From Candidatus Coatesiibacteriota bacterium (GTDB lineage: Bacteria; RBG-13-66-14; B26-G2; WVWN01; G020348885): a DNA stretch of 33,204 nucleotides. Shown piece after piece: positions 1 to 7,527 of the stretch; the stretch's first letter is position 1, and the number at the start of each line of letters is the position of its first letter. Where the stretch lies: assembly GCA_020348885.1 (NCBI GenBank), contig CP070755.1:101481-134684 (forward strand), in the 5' to 3' direction. The position numbers and the translations under genes are program-made. The notes beneath the pieces are model-generated. The model searched no databases, had not been told where the DNA came from, and saw nothing but the letters and a program-made list of their open reading frames with translations.

Positions 1-1
1 G

Positions 2-2446
2 GCCATATCGCCCGATGGAAAGACAGTCGCGTACGTCAAAAACGGCGAGCTCGTAGTTCAGGAATTGGAAAATCCCCTCTCCGAAGTCGCGAACCTATGG
101 AAGTTCGCCGAAGACTTCACCGGCGGGCAACTCGACAAGCTTACGGCCAACGAATTCCTCGTCACGTCCAAGTCCTATCCCAACGTCGTGGACGCGTATT
201 ACCAGTATATGCATGACGTTGAGGGGCCCTTCTTCATCACGTCCGACTCGGTCCTCTACCTACTCTACCTGTACTACGACTACTTACTCCGGTCCGTAGA
301 GGCCGAAAAACTGATACCTCTGGTCAAGGATTTTTGCGCCGCCGGCGTATCGGAGAGCCAGGCGGCTTACGATTCGGCGCCGGCCGACGCTAAACCGTAC
401 CTTGAATTCGCCCGCGACTATTGGCTTGTGGCGTACGGCCTAATAAACCCGGCGGTCCAGGCGACCGTGGTACCCGACGCGGTTAGAACCGAGTGGGACA
501 ACATCGCGGCGGAATCCGGCTCGCCGGTACTCGCGCCGGGTATGGACTACACCCAGTTCAAGGTCCGGGGCCACTATACCACGAGCGAAGAGCTCTCCGA
601 TTACTTCAGGACCGTTATGTGGTTTTCCCAAGCTTCGCTGCCGATGAACCCGCCGGGCAAGCAAGACCCGTTCGTCGCCGAAGCGATGGACCTGCCGTCG
701 AAGAACGACGAGTTCGTGATACGGGCATTGGTCCTCTCGCGGTTGTTGACCGGCGCGATGAAGGACGATATGGATGCTTTCTTCGACTCTATCGGGCTCT
801 TCGTCGGCGCGCCCGAGTCGGTGGACTACAGGCAGCTAGGCGCGATTATCGACGACGTTTACGGGGGCAATCCGTCTTACGGCGAGTTGTGCGACGAAGG
901 TAAATTACCCGAAGTCTATTCGGCCGTGGCAGAACTCCCGCCGCCGAAGATAGTACCCCAGGCCGGTTATACCTTCGCGGTCCTACCCCAGGTCTTCACG
1001 CCGGACGCGTACATACTGCAGAAGCTGGTATTCCCGGAAGTGGGGACACTCGACGACCCGCGCGGTTTACCGAAGGGCCTGGACCTCTTCGCGGTCCTAG
1101 GGGAGGACCGGGCGTACGAGATATTAACCGACGTCTATAACGCTGAAGATTACGCCAATTATAATGACGCTTTCGCGGCGATATCGGAAGAGGTACGGAA
1201 ATACGGCGACGACTTCTGGAAGGAAACCCTGACGTACCGTTGGGTGGACCTGCTTGAGTCCCTGACGGGCGAAAGGGGGGCTGATTACCCGGAGTTTATG
1301 CGAAAAACCGCGTGGCGTGACAAGAGCCTGATGACGGCTCTCGCAAGTTGGGCGACGATGCGGCACGCAAACATCCTGTATGCAAAGGGGACAGGCGCGT
1401 ACGGCTCCGGCGGCGGCCCGCCGGAATGGCCGGTCGAGCCCAAACCCAAAGGCTACGTCGAGCCGAACGACCGGTTCTACGCCAAGATGGTGGATTTAGT
1501 CAAGGAAAGCAAGTCGCAGCTCACGGCGCGGGCACTTTGGCCCGAACTCGTCGAGGGTCGCGACTGGGATAAAGATGAAACATATAGCTACGAGGATAAG
1601 ATGATACGGATACTCGAGCGTCTGGACGAGATCTCAGCCAAAGAGCTGGCCGGCGAACCTCTCTCCGACGACGATTACGACTTCATTAACAGCTACGGCT
1701 ACCCCCTCTGGGAACTCGCGTCGGTGTACCAGTGTGCCACCGGAAGCGAGTTACCCGAACACGCTTACGGCGACGCGTCGGTCGGCGGTAACATCACGAA
1801 CTACGAAGGCGCCCTCGTCGCCGACGTGGCCTTCTTCGTCCCTCTAAGCGGCGATACCCTCTACTTACACGAAGCCCTGGGGCGTGCGCTGGAGATATAC
1901 TGCGTCCACCCCGTCGAATCGCGGCTCCAGTTGTCCCGGGGCGGCGTACTTTCCTACTATGAGTTCGTCGAAGAAGGACAACGCCTGAACGACGACGATT
2001 GGAAGGGACGGCTCGTCGGCCCCGCCGCCGGCGAAGATTGGTCCCTGTTCAGCGAAGTGGAGGACTGGGAGGAAGAAAAGCGACTTCGGGAGGAATATCA
2101 GGCCGAACTCGAACGCAACTTTGCCGAGAGCGACGCGCCGAAGATGCCTGAGTGGACCGGATCCTTCTACGCGCCGGCCGTCTTCACGGTCACAGTACCG
2201 GCCCGACGAATCTGGGACGGTCCGTTTAAGGAATGGGGCGGTGAAGAACCCGAGCCCGCCGGTACCATCCACGAAGGCGACCGGGTCCGCTGGCTCGGGC
2301 AGGAATCCTGGGGCGGCTCGAAAAACCAACCGGACGCCCGGTTCCGCTGGCTGTTGGTGGAGTTGGAAGACGGGAGGCGCGTCTGGTGCGCCCAGTTCGG
2401 CTACGTGGGCGAGCCGGTACCGATGAAGGAGGTTTATCTAAGGTAA
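2..2446 (+). CDS. PD40-DUF3160 fusion protein, 5' end outside window
   Basis: The frame is open to the window edge, so the true start lies upstream; 814 residues are visible before a TAA stop. The first visible residues (AISPDGKTVAYVKNGELVV) match one blade of a TolB/WD40-like (PD40) beta-propeller, so the missing N-terminus is probably a propeller. The next roughly 650 residues match the DUF3160 family as I recall it, beginning around DAYYQYMHDVEGPFFITSDS and rich in Tyr and Trp. The last 60 residues (around RVRWLGQESWGG to RRVWCAQFGYVGE) look like a small SH3-like barrel. The biochemical role of DUF3160 is unknown; a secreted or envelope role is inference from the propeller. A TTG at position 65 could be mistaken for the start but would cut through the propeller blade. 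The downstream hairpin at 2542-2565 lies between this gene and the convergent lipoprotein gene. Confidence 0.85.
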   Translation, partial: AISPDGKTVAYVKNGELVVQELENPLSEVANLWKFAEDFTGGQLDKLTANEFLVTSKSYPNVVDAYYQYMHDVEGPFFITSDSVLYLLYLYYDYLLRSVEAEKLIPLVKDFCAAGVSESQAAYDSAPADAKPYLEFARDYWLVAYGLINPAVQATVVPDAVRTEWDNIAAESGSPVLAPGMDYTQFKVRGHYTTSEELSDYFRTVMWFSQASLPMNPPGKQDPFVAEAMDLPSKNDEFVIRALVLSRLLTGAMKDDMDAFFDSIGLFVGAPESVDYRQLGAIIDDVYGGNPSYGELCDEGKLPEVYSAVAELPPPKIVPQAGYTFAVLPQVFTPDAYILQKLVFPEVGTLDDPRGLPKGLDLFAVLGEDRAYEILTDVYNAEDYANYNDAFAAISEEVRKYGDDFWKETLTYRWVDLLESLTGERGADYPEFMRKTAWRDKSLMTALASWATMRHANILYAKGTGAYGSGGGPPEWPVEPKPKGYVEPNDRFYAKMVDLVKESKSQLTARALWPELVEGRDWDKDETYSYEDKMIRILERLDEISAKELAGEPLSDDDYDFINSYGYPLWELASVYQCATGSELPEHAYGDASVGGNITNYEGALVADVAFFVPLSGDTLYLHEALGRALEIYCVHPVESRLQLSRGGVLSYYEFVEEGQRLNDDDWKGRLVGPAAGEDWSLFSEVEDWEEEKRLREEYQAELERNFAESDAPKMPEWTGSFYAPAVFTVTVPARRIWDGPFKEWGGEEPEPAGTIHEGDRVRWLGQESWGGSKNQPDARFRWLLVELEDGRRVWCAQFGYVGEPVPMKEVYLR

Positions 2447-2530
2447 GCGGTACTGGCGGTTTCAATAAGCAGTATACAACAGGCGAAGGCCCGAAGCGTA
2501 ACCTTCGAACCGCGAGCCCCAATGAAGCCG

Positions 2531-2565
2531 AGTATAAAAAACGGGCGGCGATATAACGCCGCCCG
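2531..2565 (-). terminator. Rho-independent terminator of the lipoprotein gene
   Basis: A perfect 9-bp GC-rich stem (CGGGCGGCG/CGCCGCCCG, 2542-2550 with 2557-2565) has a 6-nt loop. Read on the minus strand it is followed by a T-run (GTTTTTTATACT). It lies just past the 3' end of the minus-strand lipoprotein gene and also past the convergent DUF3160 gene, but the plus-strand tail is poor in T. Confidence 0.75.
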
Positions 2566-2582
2566 AACTCTTTCCGTATAAC

Positions 2583-2611
2583 CCTACCCTAACTTCTCGC
2601 CGCACTCGGAG
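2583..2611 (-). repeat. Vestigial copy of the 3' end of the SPFH/zinc-ribbon gene
   Basis: Positions 2583-2609 match 3562-3588 at 26 of 27 bases. Read on the minus strand, both encode ECGEKLG followed by TAG, which is the C-terminus of the SPFH/zinc-ribbon protein. This copy has no coding frame attached and sits just beyond the stop of the lipoprotein gene, so that gene is flanked by direct copies of its neighbour's 3' end. Confidence 0.8.
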
Positions 2612-2618
2612 ACGTTTT

Positions 2619-3509
2619 TTAACGTAAGTCGCCGGTATACGGAGCGTCGAAAAGCCAAATACCATAAGGTTCGCTTATAGTAACCGCTATGTACTTACCG
2701 TTAGGTGACCAGTCCGGTTGACCCCATAAAGCATCGTGATCCCCGGTATTAACCTTTATTTTATCGCCACCCGCTAAAGGCATTGCGAATATATTATCGT
2801 ATTCCGAACCGGCCGGGACCCTAAATGCTACCCACGATGAATCGGGCGATAAAGTAGGATCCCGAGCAGGTTTAGACCCTTCGATTTCTTCAGGGGTTCC
2901 ACCAGTTGCAGGTACCATATATAGAGCATTACCACTCGAAAATATTATATTCTTACCGTCGCGAGTCCAGACCGGTTCGTGACCGCCGCATAAAAAAGTG
3001 GGTTCACCTCCCGTGGAAGGTATAATATAAATTTCGAATAAGCCGACACTATATACTATCTTCTCTCCATCTGGCGACCACGAAGGTATCAGGTCGCCTA
3101 AATAAGAATCTTCGAAAACCGCCGTAGGTTCGCCGCCCTCGGATGATATTATATAAAGACCGCCGTAACAAATTGAACCATCGTATCCGCTGTACGCTAT
3201 TTTCGCACCATCAGGCGACCAATCCGGGTATCCCTTTGTTAAATTGTCTTTTCGCAGTAATTTCGGTTCCACGCCTAATATAGGTATTGTATATAAATCA
3301 TCGTATATGTAAGCGATTTCGGTACCGTCTGGCGAAAAATCAGGGTGCCGGCCTCCACCACCGGGGATTAACCAAGGAGTCTCGGGTACAGTATCACTAT
3401 TGCTATCGTCTGTAATACCTCCGTTACACGACAATATAAATATAACGGCTGTTATTATTGAAACGGTTATTAGGACCTCTAGTCTACTTATAAAACTCAA
3501 CTCCAACAC
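2619..3509 (-). CDS. PD40 (TolB-like) beta-propeller lipoprotein
   Basis: The N-terminus has a hydrophobic stretch at residues 12-27 ending in ILSC, a plausible lipobox with Cys28 as the lipidated residue. A short Asp/Ser-rich linker follows. The body has about six PD40 repeats of the form P-x-W/F-S-P-D-G-x-x-I-A-Y, at residues 56-67, 95-106, 142-153, 179-190, 218-229 and 265-276, as expected for a six-bladed TolB-like propeller. It is probably anchored on the outer side of a membrane; its ligand is unknown. The start is uncertain: the GTG at 3509 has no clear Shine-Dalgarno sequence and a TTG lies four codons in. Base composition is clearly AT-richer than the neighbours (3241-3300 is about one third GC), and the gene is flanked by copies of the neighbouring gene's 3' end, suggesting late arrival. 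Confidence 0.85.
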   Translation of the reverse strand: MLELSFISRLEVLITVSIITAVIFILSCNGGITDDSNSDTVPETPWLIPGGGGRHPDFSPDGTEIAYIYDDLYTIPILGVEPKLLRKDNLTKGYPDWSPDGAKIAYSGYDGSICYGGLYIISSEGGEPTAVFEDSYLGDLIPSWSPDGEKIVYSVGLFEIYIIPSTGGEPTFLCGGHEPVWTRDGKNIIFSSGNALYMVPATGGTPEEIEGSKPARDPTLSPDSSWVAFRVPAGSEYDNIFAMPLAGGDKIKVNTGDHDALWGQPDWSPNGKYIAVTISEPYGIWLFDAPYTGDLR

Positions 3510-3519
3510 GAGACGGCGA

Positions 3520-3543
3520 ACGCCGGGATGTAAAACCCGGCGT
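3520..3543 (-). terminator. Intergenic hairpin after the SPFH gene
   Basis: An 8-bp stem (ACGCCGGG/CCCGGCGT, 3520-3527 with 3536-3543) with an 8-nt loop lies between the SPFH gene and the lipoprotein gene on the minus strand. No T-run follows, so it may be a weak or Rho-assisted terminator, or an mRNA 3'-end stabiliser. Confidence 0.4.
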
Positions 3544-3561
3544 CCAATAAACTACAATATA

Positions 3562-3590
3562 CCTACCCCAACTTCTCGCCGCACTCGGGG
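3562..3590 (-). repeat. 3' end of SPFH gene, parent copy of the 2583-2611 repeat
   Basis: This is the in-gene partner of the duplicated segment and encodes the last residues (ECGEKLG, TAG) of the SPFH/zinc-ribbon protein. It matches 2583-2609 with one mismatch over 27 bases. Confidence 0.8.
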
Positions 3591-4669
3591 CAGAACTTGT
3601 CGTCCGCGTCCACGGCGCTTTCGCACTTGGGGCAGTGCCCTGCGACGGGTATCTCTTTGCCGCAGGACGAGCAGAACTTGGCCGTCGGCGGGTTGTCGGC
3701 GCTGCAAGCCGGACACGCGATAATCGTCGAGTCCGGCAGCCCGATATTATGCCCGCACCCCGGGCAGAAGTTAGACCCGGTCGGCATAGGCTTACCGCAC
3801 TCGGGGCACGGCTCCGTCGTCGTCGAACGCTCGGCGCCGCCGACCATACCCATCATCTGCATTCCCATTCCGAGTCCCGCGCCGATACCGAGGCCCTCGC
3901 CCATACCGCCGCCTTCCTGCTCGGCGGCCTTTTCCATCGCTTTAGCGGCCTTGAACTGATAGTACTGGTTCATGTTCCCGACGGCGCCCATACCGGTACG
4001 CTCGTCGATAACCGCCTGGACCTCGGGGGGTACGCTTATGGCGTTCACGACGAGGTCAACGACGTCTATTCCGTACTTATTGAAATCGTCGGTAACCCGG
4101 GATTTGAGTGCCGCGGCTATCTCGTCGTAGAGCCGGGCCAGGTCGAGGATAGACTCCATCACCTCGCCCAATATGTCGGCCAGGCGGGCGGTTACTAGAT
4201 TACGCAGGAAACTCTCGATGTCGGTAGTCTCGAAGCGACCTTCCATCCCGACCACTTTATTGACGAAGAGGATAGCGTCGTTCACTTTAATCGAGAAGAT
4301 GCCGAACGACCGGAGCCGGACCATCGCGAGTTCTTTGTCGCGGAACAATATCGGCTCGGGCGTTCCCCACTTCATATCCCGGAACGGCCGCATGTTGACG
4401 AAGTAGACCTCGGTCTTGAAGGGGCTTCCGTCGGTTACGTACTTGCCGAGAAGGTCCGTCAAAAGCGGGATGTTGCCGGTGGTCAGGGTGTGACGCCCTG
4501 GGCCGATCGCGTCGTACGACTTGCCATCCCTAAAGAAAACGGCCTCCTGGTTCTCCCGGACGATGAGTTGAGACCCGAGCTTTATCTCGCCGGAACCGAC
4601 GGCCGGAAACCTGCTGACTATGGTTTCGGCGCCTTCGTCGATAGATTCGATTACGTCGAATACCGCCAT
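3563..4669 (-). CDS. SPFH/Band-7 protein with three C-terminal zinc ribbons (YdjI-like)
   Basis: The 368-residue protein has an SPFH (stomatin/prohibitin-like) core at about residues 25-235, then a Gly/Met-rich linker (253-278). Three zinc ribbons of CxxC-x10-CxxC form follow: C288/C291/C302/C305, C319/C322/C333/C336 and C346/C349/C360/C363. This is the architecture of the virion-core-like SPFH family that includes Bacillus YdjI. YdjI works with PspA-type proteins in envelope-stress responses, probably as an oligomeric membrane scaffold. There is no transmembrane helix, so membrane contact would be through the SPFH fold or partners. The ATG follows directly on the TAA of the coiled-coil gene upstream, and a GGAG sits just before that stop, so the two are very likely co-transcribed and translationally coupled. 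The exact role here is inference. Confidence 0.88.
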   Translation of the reverse strand: MAVFDVIESIDEGAETIVSRFPAVGSGEIKLGSQLIVRENQEAVFFRDGKSYDAIGPGRHTLTTGNIPLLTDLLGKYVTDGSPFKTEVYFVNMRPFRDMKWGTPEPILFRDKELAMVRLRSFGIFSIKVNDAILFVNKVVGMEGRFETTDIESFLRNLVTARLADILGEVMESILDLARLYDEIAAALKSRVTDDFNKYGIDVVDLVVNAISVPPEVQAVIDERTGMGAVGNMNQYYQFKAAKAMEKAAEQEGGGMGEGLGIGAGLGMGMQMMGMVGGAERSTTTEPCPECGKPMPTGSNFCPGCGHNIGLPDSTIIACPACSADNPPTAKFCSSCGKEIPVAGHCPKCESAVDADDKFCPECGEKLG

Positions 4670-5194
4670 TTACTCCACCCCCGATATCACGTCTTTGCGT
4701 TTGTCCAACTTGGTTTCGAAGTCCTTGAGTACCGACCTCAACTCTTTCAGCTTTGCCGATACGTCGCCGCCGGAGTCGTATGCGCCCCGGAGTTCGTCCA
4801 CCTTTGCGGCGATGCCGGCGACGTCGCCGGTTAAAGCCTCGTCGTGCTCATATAACCGGTCGAGGGCTTCCTCGTCCACGCGGACTGTGTCGAAGAACCC
4901 GGCGTATCCGTAGCTCGCGAACCGCAGCCGGTCAACCAGGTTCTCGAAGACCAGGTCCACGCGGTCCACGTCGTCCAGGAGTTCCAGCATCTTCGCGTTG
5001 GTCATCTCGGATCTTAGTTCGCCGAGGCGACCTTTCTCCAACTCCAGCCGGTCGGCCAGATGCTCGCGGAGGAGTTTGTCGGCTTCGCGCCTAGTCTCCT
5101 TTTCCACGTAGCCGGAGTACCCGGGGATAAGCTCCATAAGCTTGTTTATAATACCCCGGCGTTCGCCGGCTACCTTATCCCGATAATCTTCCAT
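4670..5194 (-). CDS. Conserved coiled-coil protein paired with the SPFH protein
   Basis: The 174-residue protein is highly charged and mostly helical, with no signal peptide or membrane segment. Residues 24-50 (starting PGYSGYVEKETRREADK) resemble an N-terminal motif that I recall in uncharacterised proteins encoded beside SPFH/zinc-ribbon genes. Residues 120-172 look like a coiled coil. No enzymatic motif is visible. A sequence like AGGAGTAGGAA precedes the ATG. The gene is first in an operon with the abutting SPFH gene and has a near-consensus promoter, which suggests the two proteins act together, perhaps with this one as an assembly or adaptor partner. It is not long enough to be PspA itself. 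Function unknown. Confidence 0.78.
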   Translation of the reverse strand: MEDYRDKVAGERRGIINKLMELIPGYSGYVEKETRREADKLLREHLADRLELEKGRLGELRSEMTNAKMLELLDDVDRVDLVFENLVDRLRFASYGYAGFFDTVRVDEEALDRLYEHDEALTGDVAGIAAKVDELRGAYDSGGDVSAKLKELRSVLKDFETKLDKRKDVISGVE

Positions 5195-5235
5195 TTCCTA
5201 CTCCTGTCGTTGTCCTTCGGAAGAAACGCAGGCGG

Positions 5236-5264
5236 ATTATATGAGACGACGCCGCCGCGGTCAA
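5236..5264 (-). promoter_or_regulatory. Sigma70-type promoter of the coiled-coil/SPFH operon
   Basis: On the minus strand, a -35 TTGACC (5264-5259) and a perfect -10 TATAAT (5241-5236) are separated by exactly 17 bp. Transcription would start near 5229, giving a leader of about 35 nt before the ATG at 5194. Confidence 0.8.
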
Positions 5265-5325
5265 GGGAATTCGTACGATTATCTCGTTAAACCTAGTCTG
5301 ACGGACCCCCTAAACACCTCAGTAA

Positions 5326-5354
5326 TTGACTAACGTACTCGTATTTGCTATTAT
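5326..5354 (+). promoter_or_regulatory. Sigma70-type promoter of thrS
   Basis: A -35 TTGACT (5326-5331) and a -10 TATTAT (5349-5354) are separated by exactly 17 bp. The predicted start near 5361 leaves a leader of under 20 nt, enough for a ribosome site (AAAGGTG) but too short for a T-box or a tRNA-like thrS operator. Confidence 0.78.
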
Positions 5355-5378
5355 ACCCCCATCTTAAAAAGGTGCGTA

Positions 5379-7307
5379 ATGAAAGCAACCGAGGTTATAA
5401 AAATAATGGTAGTGGGAAAAGGCGAAGTCGACGTCAAACCCGGCGACGCCCTCGCCGACGTCGCGGACGCCGCTGGCCTCGACGACGTACTAATCGCGTC
5501 CACCGACGGACGACTCGTCGACCTGAGTACACCGGCCAAGGACGTAAGCGAAGTCGAATTCCTGACGTACGAGGACGCCGGCGCGCGGGACGCGTTTCTG
5601 CACAGCGCGTCGCACGTGATGGCCCACGCTTTGACGGAGCTATACCCGGGTATAAAATTGACTATCGGCCCGGCTATAACCAACGGCTTCTACTACGACT
5701 TCGACCCGGCAGAACCGATAAGCGAATCGGACTTACCGTCCGTCGAAGCGAAAATGGCAGAACTCGTCGAAGCGAATTTACCGATCGAACGCCGGGAAAT
5801 ATCGAAAGACGAAGCGCATAAACTATTCGCCGAAAACGAATACAAGCTCGAGCTTATAGACGAAATCGAAGGCGATACCGTTTCTATATATACCCAGAGC
5901 GACTTCGTGGACCTTTGCGAAGGTCCCCACGTCCCGTCAACGGGCGTCATAACCAACTTCAAGCTGACGGCCGTCGCCGGCGCGTACTGGCGGGGCAGCG
6001 AAAATTACCCGATGTTGGTTCGAATCTACGGTACCGCGTACCGAACCGAAGACGAATTACAGGCTCATCACGTTCAGATCGAGGAGGCGAAACGACGCGA
6101 CCACAGGCGCCTCGCTAAGGACCTGGACCTCTTCAGTCTCGGCGAGGACATCGGCGCCGGCCTCGTTTACTGGCATCCGAAAGGCGCGTTCATCAGGCAC
6201 CAGCTCGAGGAGTTCTGGAAGGAAGAACACCGGAAACGTGGATACGAGCTTGTATATACGCCCCACATAGGCGCCGGAAAGCTCTACGAAAAATCCGGAC
6301 ATTTCCAATACTATCTGGATAATATGTACGTATTCGACGTCGAAGGCACGAAGTACGTACTGAAACCGATGAACTGCCCGATGCACGTCGCGATATATAC
6401 GAACTCGCTACACAGCTACCGGGAATTGCCGATAAGATATGCCGAACTCGGGACCGTGTACAGGCGGGAACGCTCGGGAACACTTCACGGGCTGCTTCGG
6501 GTCAGGGGGTTTACCCAAGACGACGCGCATATATTCTGCCGGCCGGATCAACTGGTAGACGAGTTAGTGGGTTGCGTCGACTTCGCTATATTCCTGTTGA
6601 ATACACTTGGGTTCGAAGAGTACAGAATAGACCTTTCGGCGCGGGACCCTGAACACCCGGAGGATTACGCGGGGACGCCCGAGGAGTGGGAAACCGCCGA
6701 AAAAGCACTCGCCGAAGCGCTCGAGCGGATGAACCTGGAGTATGTGTACCAGCCGGGCGAAGCCGTCTTCTACGGCCCGAAAATAGACTTCCAGATATTC
6801 GACGCGCTGGGGCGAAAATGGCAGGGGCCAACGATACAATTCGATTTTAACCTTCCGACGAGGTTCGACGTAAAGTATACGGGATCCGACGGCGCGGAAC
6901 ATCTGTGTTATTTAATCCACAGAGCGTTATACGGTTCGCTGGAGCGGTTCTTCGGTATGCTAACCGAACATTACGCGGGGCTGTTCCCGCTCTGGCTCGC
7001 GCCGGTACAGCTTCGGATACTACCCGTAACCGACGACTTCGCCGAATACGCGAGCGAAGCGGCCGGACGAATACGCGCAGAAGGTCTACGGGTCGAGTTG
7101 GACGGCGCAAGCGAAAAGCTGGGCGCGCGTATACGGAAAGGCGAACTGGAGAAAATCCCATACCTCGCGGTCGTGGGCGAGAAGGAGAAAGGCAACGCGA
7201 CCGTATCCCTACGGAGACACGGCGGAACCGATTTGGGAGAGATGACCGTGGAAGCGGCCGCAGCTTACTTAAAGAACGAAGCCGAGTCTAAGACTACCAA
7301 CCCATAA
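5379..7307 (+). CDS. thrS: Threonyl-tRNA synthetase
   Basis: Charges tRNA-Thr with threonine in the cytoplasm. The 642-residue protein has the full family layout. A TGS domain covers residues 1-65. The editing domain has H79-x3-H83, C180 and H184. The class II catalytic core has motif 2 (YRRERSGTLHG, 361-371) and motif 3 (HRALYGSLERFFG, from 514). The zinc ligands C333, H384 and H514 are all present. An anticodon-binding domain forms the last 100 residues. AAAGGTG precedes the ATG at a normal distance. In many bacteria thrS is followed directly by infC-rpmI-rplT; here a 1,094-residue protein gene and 220 bp of non-coding DNA come between. No terminator is obvious after the stop. Confidence 0.98.
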   Translation: MKATEVIKIMVVGKGEVDVKPGDALADVADAAGLDDVLIASTDGRLVDLSTPAKDVSEVEFLTYEDAGARDAFLHSASHVMAHALTELYPGIKLTIGPAITNGFYYDFDPAEPISESDLPSVEAKMAELVEANLPIERREISKDEAHKLFAENEYKLELIDEIEGDTVSIYTQSDFVDLCEGPHVPSTGVITNFKLTAVAGAYWRGSENYPMLVRIYGTAYRTEDELQAHHVQIEEAKRRDHRRLAKDLDLFSLGEDIGAGLVYWHPKGAFIRHQLEEFWKEEHRKRGYELVYTPHIGAGKLYEKSGHFQYYLDNMYVFDVEGTKYVLKPMNCPMHVAIYTNSLHSYRELPIRYAELGTVYRRERSGTLHGLLRVRGFTQDDAHIFCRPDQLVDELVGCVDFAIFLLNTLGFEEYRIDLSARDPEHPEDYAGTPEEWETAEKALAEALERMNLEYVYQPGEAVFYGPKIDFQIFDALGRKWQGPTIQFDFNLPTRFDVKYTGSDGAEHLCYLIHRALYGSLERFFGMLTEHYAGLFPLWLAPVQLRILPVTDDFAEYASEAAGRIRAEGLRVELDGASEKLGARIRKGELEKIPYLAVVGEKEKGNATVSLRRHGGTDLGEMTVEAAAAYLKNEAESKTTNP

Positions 7308-7527
7308 TACGGAGTCTATATAAACTGCGTAGAATAGAGAACGGAAGCAACGTAGTCGCTCGACGGAAACGAGGTCTTTACCACCGGTTGAATCCGATTC
7401 CGATACGGACGAATCCGCTTGTCGAATAATACCTTTTTAAATATCTCAAGGGGTAAGGAAACACCGAACTCAATAAAAAGCGTAGCGAGCTACGCGCTAC
7501 CGCGTAAAATAAACGTATTCGCTTTAA

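Noticed and set aside
5200-5378. T-box or tRNA-mimic operator upstream of thrS
   Set aside because: The clear promoter at 5326-5354 leaves a leader of under 20 nt.
7480-7495. Hairpin GCGTAG/CTACGC as a thrS terminator
   Set aside because: Only 6 bp with no T-run on either strand; it lies 170 nt after thrS.
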